Part shown: in pieces, positions 1 to 8,281 of the stretch | Layout: every line of letters begins with the position of its first letter | How positions within the stretch are numbered: position 1 is the first letter of the stretch | Assembly (NCBI GenBank): GCA_963922205.1 | Contig: CAWUHX010000207.1 | Span: 310,001 to 374,000 of the forward strand | DNA: 64,000 nt | Origin: Romanomermis culicivorax | Taxonomy: Eukaryota > Nematoda > Enoplea > Mermithida > Mermithidae | Direction of reading: 5' to 3' | The notes under the pieces: model-generated | The model's database searches: none | Seen by the model: the letters and a program-made list of their open reading frames with translations, nothing else | What the model was told of the DNA's origin: nothing | Position numbers and translations under genes: made by a program

Positions 1-327
1 TTTCAGATAATGGGGTGGTGCTAGCATTACCTGATGGAACCAATGAACTAAAGCCATTCGAAACGATAAAACATTTAGCCATTTTTTAGACAAACTGACC
101 AAAAAATTAAAAGGCAAGAGATTTTTTGGTTTGATTCTATCAGTGTTTATGTTGCACATTCTTTGGTTTGCGGGAAAGAGGTGGACCTAGCCTCTGTAAA
201 CCATAAAAAGCAAAAGGTTCGAGTATGTCTTGCTCATGAGAAAAAAGCAACACATGATGAGAAATTTAAGCATTTTTGTGGTTACATACTATTGCTGCAT
301 GCCTTGCAAAATTTTTTGCTCATGTAA
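1..327 (+). pseudogene. 3' part of an unrecognised gene, frame broken once
   Basis: The window opens inside a reading frame that runs to a TAA at 325-327. It needs one base removed from the run of six T at 82-87: before it the frame reads about 28 codons (starting S-D-N-G-V-V), after it about 79 codons ending ...N-F-L-L-M. A TTTCAG at positions 1-6 could be a splice acceptor. I recognise no domain. It lies upstream of the TBP gene on the same strand, so it may be another gene of the Polinton left arm. The break may be real decay or a homopolymer error in the assembly. Confidence 0.35.
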
Positions 328-400
328 AAGAGAAACAGTCAAAAAAATGATTTATTTTTATGGGAAAAATTATCTTTTAAAAATCTTTTAGACCTCCAGT

Positions 401-937
401 ATGGAAATTTGCAATATCATCGCCACTTGTACATGCAATTATAAATTGGAACTAAATACACTAGCAGAAAAATGTAAAGAACAGGTCAAATATAGACCAG
501 GACGATTTCCAGGTCTTAGCATCAAGTTCGACAATCCAAAAGCAACACTGATCCTATTCACATCGGGGAAACTAGTATGCACTGGTGCCAAAGCAGAAAA
601 AGATGTCCAAGAAGCTTTATCAAAATGTCAGTTGATAATTATAAATCTATGGCCAGAAGCCAAGTTTGGTAAGATTAGAATCCACAATTATGTCGGATCA
701 AACAAGCTCGAACACACTGTGGATTTGAGAGCAGTCTACCAAATGTATCGATCAGTTTGTATTTATGAGCCAGAATTATTTCCAGCACTTACATGCAGAA
801 TGAACAGTGCAACAATTCTGCTATTTACAAGTGGAAAATTTATAATTACTGGATGTAAAAGTGAAAGGAGATTGCGGTCATTGGACACATGGATCAGAAC
901 ATTTATAAGTAGCAATTTAAGACCAAAAGGCAAATAA
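401..937 (+). CDS. TATA-binding protein (TBP core domain only)
   Basis: A 178-aa protein that is almost exactly the saddle-shaped TBP core with no N-terminal extension. The two direct repeats are clear: residues about 4-85 and 95-175 each contain the DNA-contacting strand pattern L-F-T-S-G-K followed by (C/I)TG(A/C)K. The stretch linking them has the hallmark Y-E-P-E-L-F-P-A-L. TBP binds the minor groove of TATA boxes and nucleates RNA polymerase II or III pre-initiation complexes in the nucleus. The ATG at 401 starts just before the first repeat. The next ORF begins 2 nt after the stop, a spacing typical of the compact Polinton cistrons in this window and not of separate host genes. The family is certain. 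That it belongs to the Polinton rather than to flanking host DNA is inferred, because the left end is outside the window. It could also be a TBP-related factor. Confidence 0.93.
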   Translation: MEICNIIATCTCNYKLELNTLAEKCKEQVKYRPGRFPGLSIKFDNPKATLILFTSGKLVCTGAKAEKDVQEALSKCQLIIINLWPEAKFGKIRIHNYVGSNKLEHTVDLRAVYQMYRSVCIYEPELFPALTCRMNSATILLFTSGKFIITGCKSERRLRSLDTWIRTFISSNLRPKGK

Positions 938-939
938 GG

Positions 940-1278
940 ATGATTATGGCAGGCCAACAAACTTATCAAGTTTTCGTGGAGAAGTTGCTAGAAAAGGCAA
1001 CCAAACGATTTATTGGTGTTAATGAAGTCAAGAACATTGGATCATGCTTCTGGAGCTACATGAGCGAACAGTACAAAGAAGCCAGACGAGCAGAAGACAA
1101 GCGAAAAGCTTTCTGGAATTTCGCTTTATACTTGAAAAATTGCATAACCAATGGAAATGCAGAGGAGCTGTATGGATTGTGGCAACACTTTGATACCAAT
1201 GCAACAAATATGTGGGATCATTGGTTTGATTCTTGTATACAAAATTATACTGATGTGTTGTTCTATGTGTACAAATAA
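940..1278 (+). CDS. uncharacterised 112-aa protein downstream of TBP
   Basis: The start codon lies 2 nt after the TBP stop in another frame, and a second Met is at residue 3. The product looks mostly helical and is rich in aromatic residues (several Trp, Phe, Tyr) with a charged segment around residues 45-60 (A-R-R-A-E-D-K-R-K). I see no signal peptide, membrane segment or zinc site and do not recognise a family. The near-overlap with TBP suggests one bicistronic transcript and perhaps a related function such as a TBP partner, but that is inference. The gene ends shortly before a 38-nt A run. Confidence 0.6.
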   Translation: MIMAGQQTYQVFVEKLLEKATKRFIGVNEVKNIGSCFWSYMSEQYKEARRAEDKRKAFWNFALYLKNCITNGNAEELYGLWQHFDTNATNMWDHWFDSCIQNYTDVLFYVYK

Positions 1279-1294
1279 GTAAAATAATACGAAG

Positions 1295-1332
<38 letters not shown>
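1295..1332 (+). repeat. homopolymer A tract (38 nt)
   Basis: Uninterrupted A run 17 nt after the stop of the 112-aa ORF. It could be slippage-prone low-complexity DNA or a trace of a retroposed 3' end. No AATAAA directly precedes it, although TAAAATAA lies about 15 nt upstream. Confidence 0.8.
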
Positions 1333-1335
<3 letters not shown>

Positions 1336-1344
1336 GGTCTGCTA

Positions 1345-1401
1345 GTGCTTTACCTCCTCGTGGTGCAGACTGGGCAGTCCTGTGGACTGGCGGAAAAGCA
1401 C
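1345..1401 (+). other. imperfect stem-loop between two plus-strand genes
   Basis: GTGCTTTACC at 1345-1354 pairs with GGAAAAGCAC at 1392-1401 (nine pairs, one A.A mismatch). Inside it CAGTCC (1375-1380) and GGACTG (1384-1389) form a perfect six-pair hairpin with a TGT loop. The whole can fold as a branched structure. It lies between the 3' end of the 112-aa ORF and the promoter of the next gene, so it could be a 3'-end or termination structure. Its sequence is unrelated to the structured elements at 2247-2308 and 7831-7893. Confidence 0.5.
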
Positions 1402-1408
1402 ATAAATA
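1401..1408 (+). promoter_or_regulatory. TATA-like box CATAAATA for the 1434 gene
   Basis: One mismatch from the TATAAATA octamer found before other Polinton genes. There are 25 nt between it and the ATG at 1434, the same spacing as the other closest boxes. Confidence 0.4.
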
Positions 1409-1433
1409 AGAAAAAAATTAGAAAAGATAAAAA

Positions 1434-2258
1434 ATGAATTCTGACAATTTTGAATTAACCCTGTCTTCAGGGGATTCCAAGAACATTATGGATAAATCTG
1501 TCAGTGTTATTACTGTATCACTGAAGAGACCATTGATTCTAGATGGTGACTGGGAAGTTGCTCTCAAGCAATTAATTTTTAAGCCAGTGGGAATTAATTT
1601 ACCTAAATCATTCAAAGATGTGACAATTTTCTACACTACCAGAAATGCACAGGAAATAATCAAATCATTTAGTTTTGATCTACCAGAAAATATATCATCA
1701 GGTTTAAACATGCGTAGAGCAATCAATAAAGCTATGCCCAAGGAGTTGGTGGCTCCAGTTAAGCCTGGCGAGCCATTAGAAATTGATTTTGACAGAGTAG
1801 ATCCACAAAAACCTTATTTTAGAGCTGTTACTTTTAATATGAAAACTGTAAGATTTAGCTCAAAAAATATTCAATTTTGGGTAGAATCTAATTTCTTAGC
1901 TGATATTCTTGGACTTGCTGTTGGGAAAAAGTATCCTCCAAATTTTGAATATGCAGCAGCTGTTCCACCTGAACGAAAACCAGTTTTTAATCAAAACATT
2001 CCAGAAATTTTCAAAGTCATCTCAAATTTTTCTGCCCCACAAATAAGTGGTTCAACTACAGAACCATGTTTAGCTATTGACACTATTACTGAAGCAAAGG
2101 AAATTTTCAATTTCAAGTATTATGATCTGGTATATAGTATGGTTAAGAAACAGCCACTATCTGTTTTTACTTTAAGTCTCCTTAGTCTGGAAAATCAACC
2201 TTTAAATGTTGAAGGACCTTTCATAGCAAGATTCCATTTCAGAAAACACCTCCATTAG
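1434..2258 (+). CDS. candidate minor capsid (penton-like) protein, second copy
   Basis: A 274-aa protein related to the product of 14078-13374. Both start with a short acidic leader, then a hydrophobic beta-rich segment with the shared motif D-W-E-V-(A/G)-L-x-Q-L-I-x-K at about residues 39-50, and both end in F-H-F-R or L-H-F-R followed by a few residues. In Polintons a protein of this kind accompanies the major capsid protein and is regarded as the minor jelly-roll (penton) protein; I assign it on motif and genome context. The stop codon TAG at 2256-2258 falls inside the structured repeat at 2247-2308, so the last four residues (K-H-L-H) come from that repeat. Start ATG at 1434 follows a TATA-like box by 25 nt. 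Confidence 0.65.
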   Translation: MNSDNFELTLSSGDSKNIMDKSVSVITVSLKRPLILDGDWEVALKQLIFKPVGINLPKSFKDVTIFYTTRNAQEIIKSFSFDLPENISSGLNMRRAINKAMPKELVAPVKPGEPLEIDFDRVDPQKPYFRAVTFNMKTVRFSSKNIQFWVESNFLADILGLAVGKKYPPNFEYAAAVPPERKPVFNQNIPEIFKVISNFSAPQISGSTTEPCLAIDTITEAKEIFNFKYYDLVYSMVKKQPLSVFTLSLLSLENQPLNVEGPFIARFHFRKHLH

Positions 2259-2308
2259 CCATTGTAAAAAATACAATGCCCAGCTCTGGCCACGTGGAGG
2301 CTGAGGTG
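2247..2308 (+). other. structured 3'-end element, copy 1
   Basis: The 62-nt segment folds as a multi-branch structure. CACCTC (2247-2252) plus AGCC (2257-2260) pairs with GGCT (2299-2302) plus GAGGTG (2303-2308). Inside are a perfect hairpin ATTGTA/TACAAT (2261-2266, 2272-2277) with a five-A loop, a CCAG/CTGG arm (2280-2289) and a CCACGTGG arm (2290-2297). It contains the stop of the 1434 gene, in sense orientation. A second copy lies at 7831-7893 on the other strand. Similarity between the copies continues for about 25 nt past the closing stem. Confidence 0.7.
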
Positions 2309-2511
2309 TATGCAGAGCCACCAAGAATTTGAGCTGCTCAGCCAGAGAGAGAGAGATATTTTCACCAAGAAACTTAACAGCTCTTTTTGAAAAACAAAAA
2401 GTAAAAGAGAAAGGGTGTTCACCCATTTCAGGTGATTCTTCTCCCAGGGGAGACTTACACCCAAACACAAAAATTTACCAATTATATACATTATGTACAA
2501 TGCATGCATAG

Positions 2512-2759
2512 GCCAGCTACCTTCCTCAGGAAGTACCCAAGCATGCAAACTATATACAATATTTACATACCTATACCTAGCCAGCACTGGGTCCTCACCA
2601 GGTACTAGGTATAAACAAAACAAATCAAACTATATACAACATATCCCAAGCCAGCTACCCTCCTCAGGCAGTACTCAAGATATGCAAATGTACAATATTT
2701 ACATACCTATACCTAGCCAGCACTGGGTCCTCACCAGGTACAAGGTATAGGCAGCATAA
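2512..2759 (+). repeat. 138-bp tandem repeat, about 1.8 units
   Basis: Unit 1 starts at 2512 (GCCAGCTAC...) and unit 2 at 2650 with the same start. Both contain a CCTCAGG(A/C)AGTAC segment and a shared core ending GCACTGGGTCCTCACCAGGTAC. It lies in the intergenic space between the convergent minor capsid gene (ends 2258) and polymerase gene (ends 2908). Short ORFs reading through it are repeat artefacts. Confidence 0.75.
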
Positions 2760-2907
2760 AGAAAAAAAGCAATTTTTTGGGTTATGAAAAATATAAATAA
2801 ATAAATTAATTAATTTCAAGCAGTTAGTAAACAGGAAAAATCACTGAAAAATTAATAACCAAAAGGGTATGTGTAAAAATTGTCCAAAATATGCCTTTTT
2901 GTATAAA

Positions 2908-5900
2908 CTACTCTATAGTCCTTTTTACATATGCAGGTAAAAACATTTCTTTCCTTGTCTCTGTGTATTTTTTTTCATAAATTGTTTTTATATCATTTTC
3001 ATGTAATAATACAAATTTGATAACCATTCGTTTCAAAGATTCAAAATTTACTGTTTTTTTGTTATTATAAGTTAACCTAAAACCTCTTACCTTATTTACT
3101 TCCACAACTATGTTACCTAGTTTATTACAAATTCTATAAGCATAATTTTTTGGGCCTCCAGCCACAAACTCTTCTATATAGGCACTATCCCCATACCCCT
3201 TGAGCTCGTTTGTCATTTCTCCTAAATAACAACCTATGGGTACACTATATGTGTGAGACTTATCATGTACATTTGTTAGGTATATAACAGAGTCTGTGTC
3301 CATATACAAAACACGTTCTTGCAATTTTTCGATGTAAGTGTATAATTTTAGGCGAGCTTGGGAAGTTACGAAGGATGCAATTACTGCATTTGTGTTGGTG
3401 AGTGCTTCTAAAAATTCATCATTATATGTGTACCTTACGCAGGCCATAGAGTCGCCATAGAACCTTATATCAGGCACAGTTATTTTATCATTAAAAACTA
3501 GAGTGAAAAATTCTTCTGGTTCTGTTAAATATTCTGTGTGACTTAAATTATTTCTTTGCCCAAATTTACCCCAAAAACTATTCAACATTAATTTAGCTAA
3601 AGTTCTCATTCCACTATTTTTCTCAATTTGAGTTTTTACCAACCTGATACCCTCATGTTGTTCGTAATTTTCGATATATGTATCTTTTTCTTGTTCCGTC
3701 ATATTGCTCCATGGCCACCCATCTGCCTGTTGCTTAAGTCATAAAAATGTGTTTATATAATCCGCGAAAAGTCCTCCAGTCTTTGTACAGGGGTCGTATT
3801 TTGATGTCTCTTCATAATGCCAGACTTCTTGTATTTCCAAAACCTTTAAAAAAAGTTTAGAAAAAAAGCACAAAAAACAGGAATTTTTTTGCTCACTTTA
3901 TAGCCCAACTCTATGGCCTTGTATAACTCCAATGTCACCCATGCTCCAGTGAGTGAATGCTCTTCATTTGTATGTGCGCAATTTTCCTCAGAATTGTCTA
4001 TGCACGATCTGCAGAGTGGGAAAAGCAGCTTTCCTCCTGATCGATATGGAAGCACTGGATGAAAGAGCTTTCGTGGCGGCACAACTGTGCATTTTATGAT
4101 TCCAGTGTATGGTTGATTGTCTAATTTGGCAAAGTTTTCTGTGATGATTTGTGGATGCTTGATGGGGAACAAACCCATCTTGCACACCCAAGGGTACAAA
4201 CTACAAACGTCCACATAGTCGATCTGTTCACCACTTTGACATTTATGGTAAAGTTTAATTGCATTTGTTCGCCCACCATAAAATGCTAAAAAAGAAAATA
4301 ATCCCTGTATGTTATATTTCATGAAAAGTAGTTCTCTACCATCTCGTGGTCCTAAAGGTGCATGAATTTGAATCGAATCGAAAAAGTTTTTCATAGCGAT
4401 GTTATTTTCAAGTTCGTCTTTTAATTGACATTCCCATTTTTCCACCACTGTGAATTTTTGACTTTCCAAATAAAAACGTCGTTCAATAGTAGATTGATAT
4501 GCCTCCTCTGCAGTATTTTGATAGTCTAAAGCTGGTTCTTTCCGATTTTTCATACAGTTGGGACAACCGTGCCACCTAAATTGGATTTTGTAAGCACATA
4601 TAAATTAATTTCTGAGAAATTTTACCAGCATCCATAAAATTCGTAGACTGTTTGGCCGCACAATCCGTCCACTTTATATGGCCCAATTTTGACCTCACCC
4701 CCATTTAATTTGTGGCGAATCTGAATGTTGTCTTTGTGGGCGATCCATTTAAGCCATTTAAGTGCAATAATTGATTGATTTTCCCGAAGTCGATAACCTC
4801 CATGTGGAATAATGCCAATAGTGTTTTCTTTCAGGAAATTACGCCTATATACGTAATTACACGCTGACGCAATTGTCAAACTGGTCAAAAAGGGGTCAAT
4901 GTTGGTTTCACGAAGAAATATTTCACGAAACTTCAAGGCACCATTCAGCAGAATATCGACATCAGATTCACAGTAAGAAATTATTTCTTTCTGTAAATCA
5001 AACAGTTTCCCACAAGCTAATTGTTTTGAATGCCTGAAAAATTGCAGATTAGATTCAGCAAACATAAACAATCAAAATTTACCACTCTAGAAAATCTTTC
5101 CTGATGTCTTCTTTCATTGCGTTCGGGTCGTAAAATTCGATGTCTGGCAAAGGTCCAACATATCCCCAATTTTCTTTGGTGTTGAACAGATGGGGAAAGA
5201 ACCCTTTTTTCTTTTCTTTCAGACCAAAAGTTTTTGGAAAATCTGCCAAAGGCATGGGCAAAAAATTCAGAGTGTCAATTATCCTTACATTTCCTGCTTC
5301 TAACATCATCAGTTCTAACCCCTTTGATATTATATTGGGTGGCAAAGTTCGCTGAGAATGTAGATATTCAAGTATAAATTGTGAGTCAAAACCCCTAGCA
5401 TTGTGAGCCAAAACTGTAAAGCCTCGATGCTCATTAGAAAAAAGCCAATGTCCAAATTCATTTATGCAATTTTCTCCAATGAAAATATGACGATTTGCCC
5501 CGCCGCATGACACACACATTCCTATACCTTTAGGTATACAATTATCACATACCCTATATGCCACACAACAGTTTGGCACATGTTTTCTTACTGGTCCCCA
5601 CTGATTGGGGGTCATTTCCACGTCCTGGCAAGTTTCCAAGTCGAAAAAAATAAACTTAGGTTGACGTGGTTTCTTCTCATCTTGTAATGTCTAAAAGTAA
5701 TAAGTTAATTTTAAAACAGGATTTCACAGCACAAAAGGAGGCTTACTTTGATATAACATTCGTGACTTTCTCTGTCAACCATGGCATGGCATGTATGACA
5801 GAAAAATTGGAAACACTTGTGGTTTTTTTGCTTGTTCAGTTTCATCAATTGGCCACAATTTTTGCATCGTTTCAACTTTTCACAAAGTGACTGAACACGT

Positions 5901-7419
5901 TTGGACTTGTTCCCCAGGCTTATTCGTCCTATTTTGTGGTTCGTCAGACACGTTTTACTGGAGAACCATCTGATAAATCAGATTCATTAAAAAGTATCAA
6001 GTATTCACTAATTTCTCATGCTTACCTATTGCATTCAGCCCACTTGTGCCAATCTTCTTTCGTGCAAAGCTCTTTTGAATTGCAACCAGTGCATTTCCCT
6101 CGACTGCATTTATGATCACTTTGACGCCAAAACCCTTTGTTGCATATTTCACAAAAACTTGTTTTTCCCATGAAAGCTGGCATACGTGTGATGACATCAA
6201 AATGATTATCATGATGATATAAGTGTAGGACTTTTGACACCTGAGGCCCCTTATAAATTAATTGTCCAAAATTTTCTTTTGAAAACACCTTTATCTGATA
6301 GTTTGGTGTCAAATGAGCCTGGATCTTTTTAAGCTCATCCAAACCACAATTTCCAGAGTGATTTCCGAGGCCTGCATCATTCATCAGCTTTTTGGCCAGT
6401 CTACACTGAATTTGATGACCCTGGCGTATGGAATTCCATTTGGGTGAGCTGTCTATTTTTGCTTTAGCAACCACCACAGCACGAGCCAGGCAAAGCTGAT
6501 CATCATTTTTTATCTGAAAAACCAAAAATGAAAAAAATTTAAAAACTATTTTTCAAACATATTCCACATGTTATACTTGTACAAAACAGCCTCCGTGGCC
6601 ACAATGTCTCTCAAACCACTGATCCCAATTGATGATCCTGGAACGTGCATTTTTCCATGCAGTGTTGGTTCCAGCACCTTGAGGTGAATCTACAATAACA
6701 ATTTTTAATTGCATTTGTTCACCAACCTCAAATTCCTGTTCAGACTGCTGAACTGCTTCTATTTTGTTCAGAATCGGCGCTCCATTCATATGCTCTGGTG
6801 ACACAAAAGGTAGCAATATTCTATGAGATAGTTTAGGATGACTGATGTCTGCACCAACTCTGTACTTTGAACTGTTGTCTCTTGACAACACTTTTCTCAA
6901 AATGTCATCAAAGATTCACTCTAGAATAAAAGCTGCATTTGTCGAATTTTGGAAATTTTTAAAGTGAATTTCATAGGTATTTGCTTGACATTTAAACCTC
7001 TTTACATTTAATCGCGATGACTCAGAAATTTCATAATACTCCTCAATATTTCCTGCTCCAAATTGGTTTTTGTCCGTACTTTCGAAGACACTAGTCCAAA
7101 ATTCTCTATTACCAAAAGTTCCGAAATTGCCTCTGGAAATTTTGACAATATTGTCATAAATAAACCAAACCAGTTTTGCATCTTTTTTCCAGAAACCACT
7201 GTCAACGAATAATTGCAACGTCTGTCGATTGATAACAGGGTCTACAAGTTGTTCGTTGGTTCCATCTTCGAAGGCCGTTGCCAAAAATTTTATCGCAAAG
7301 TTGTTATTCCGCCCACGTTTTATCAATTTGTCCAGAAGAATGCCAATCAAATATTGATTACCGACCCATATTTTGGATTCAATCACAAGTCGTAAGTAGT
7401 CAATTTCAAAATGCGCCAT
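2908..7419 (-). CDS. protein-primed family B DNA polymerase, seven exons, two in-frame TGA
   Basis: Replicative polymerase of the Polinton, using a protein primer. I model exons 7419-6577, 6513-6026, 5969-5747, 5690-5083, 5033-4626, 4575-3897 and 3843-2908, with GT-AG introns of 49-63 nt. They total 4185 nt, exactly 1395 codons. Landmarks: a Polinton-type N-terminal region; Cys/His zinc-finger pairs near exon 2/3; exonuclease motifs F-F-D-L-E-T (about residue 535), H-N-A-R-G-F-D (about 615) and Y-C-E-S-D-V-D (about 740); polymerase motif A D-Y-V-D-V-C-S-L-Y-P (about 975), motif B K-L-M-L-N-S-F-W-G-K (about 1165) and motif C Y-M-D-T-D-S (about 1265). The frame holds two TGA codons, at 6918-6916 (codon 168) and 3741-3739 (codon 1118, just before motif B), and no TAA or TAG before its end. 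It is therefore probably a recently inactivated copy, or less likely read through. No TATAAATA box precedes it. Confidence 0.9.
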
Positions 7420-7687
7420 TGCAAGTAAGTATTCAGAACTTCACAGGAAGAATCAATTCCACCAGACTAATGAAAAATGTTAATTCTCTCTTTTTTAGAG
7501 GGTCCTAATTGTTGTTGATTGTTTAAAAATTTTATTCTTGGAGATCAAAACTTTCAGTATTACTGTAGAATTTTGATTCCAAAAACCGGATTTTTTTGCA
7601 TTTTTTTCTGTCATGCACACACTGTACAGTAACCAAAAATGTTTTTCACATTATTTTTATTTAAAAACAGACTTTGAGGTTTTTCAA

Positions 7688-7834
7688 TCAGTTGTCATCT
7701 GGCCCAGTACTATAACCACTGTCAGTATCATTTTCATTTTCACTTTCATATCCACTATCATATTCTTCATCAATCATCTTTTTTCCAATCGGATTTTTTT
7801 GGTCTCTTTGAAATTTTTGTGGCCCTGCATCACC
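7688..7834 (-). CDS. possible acidic C-terminal exon
   Basis: On the minus strand a 48-codon frame opens at the edge of the structured element and ends at TGA 7690-7688. Its second half is strikingly acidic and serine/tyrosine-rich (D-E-E-Y-D-S-G-Y-E-S-E-N-E-N-D pattern), unlike random AT-rich DNA. It has no good start codon, so it would have to be a last exon; an AG acceptor just before 7834 is possible. I cannot link it to an upstream exon. Confidence 0.22.
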   Translation of the reverse strand, partial: GDAGPQKFQRDQKNPIGKKMIDEEYDSGYESENENDTDSGYSTGPDDN

Positions 7835-7893
7835 TTAGCCTCCACGGGGCCAGGGCTGGGCATTGTATTTTTTTACAATGGCTGATGAAGGTG
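7831..7893 (-). other. structured 3'-end element, copy 2
   Basis: Read on the minus strand, this is the same fold as 2247-2308: CACCTT plus AGCC pairs with GGCT plus AAGGTG, with the ATTGTA/TACAAT hairpin, the CCAG/CTGG arm and a CCCCGTGG arm. The closing helix carries a compensatory change relative to copy 1 (C-G there, T-A here). It begins 2 nt after the TAG stop of the minus-strand 96-aa gene, so both copies sit at gene 3' ends in sense orientation. Confidence 0.7.
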
Positions 7894-7895
7894 TT

Positions 7896-8186
7896 CTATT
7901 GGTTTTTTCTCTTTTTGTCACGTGTAGTTATGTGTATTTGTATTTCATTTTTCCACTTTTTTTTACCAAACCTAATTTTATTTTTAGTGGTTAAAAATGC
8001 ATTAATTTTTTCCAAATCAATATCATTTTTGAGCTTTATACATTTTTTAAAGTGTATTCTAGTGAAATCAACACCTTTCTCACCAGTTACCTTTTCTGCT
8101 TCAATAAAAAGGAAATGATGAATAACTTTGATGGAAATTTCATGAGGATAAAATAAGTCACCAAATGAAACAAAATAATTTTCCAT
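7896..8186 (-). CDS. uncharacterised 96-aa protein
   Basis: A small, lysine-rich protein starting M-E-N-Y-F-V-S-F-G and ending in a strongly basic tail (T-T-R-D-K-K-R-K-N-Q). No membrane segment, zinc site or known domain is visible. It lies 95 nt downstream of the F-box gene on the same strand and ends 2 nt before the structured element at 7893-7831. It could be an independent small Polinton protein or the remains of a longer gene. No TATAAATA box precedes it. Confidence 0.5.
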   Translation of the reverse strand: MENYFVSFGDLFYPHEISIKVIHHFLFIEAEKVTGEKGVDFTRIHFKKCIKLKNDIDLEKINAFLTTKNKIRFGKKKWKNEIQIHITTRDKKRKNQ

Positions 8187-8281
8187 CTTGAAGAATAATA
8201 TTCTCGCTTTTTCAACCTGAATATCAAATATTGAACAACACTTGAAACTTTCAAATCAGACGTTCCATGTTTACTGTAGTT

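Noticed and set aside
1295..1332. TBP and the 112-aa ORF as a processed retrocopy, because of the A run
   Set aside because: No target duplication or canonical AATAAA is visible, the two ORFs are different genes in tandem, and the A run sits next to other A-rich tracts.
2329..2750. Short plus-strand ORFs after the minor capsid gene
   Set aside because: They run through the tandem repeat and have no domain or conserved start.
6886..6918. Intron explaining the TGA at codon 168 of the polymerase
   Set aside because: A GTGAATC donor exists but there is no acceptor that would keep the frame and the following conserved residues.
2908..7419. Alternative nuclear code with TGA as sense
   Set aside because: TGA also ends open genes here (e.g. 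the F-box gene), and CGA/TGA comparisons between copies explain the internal stops by mutation.
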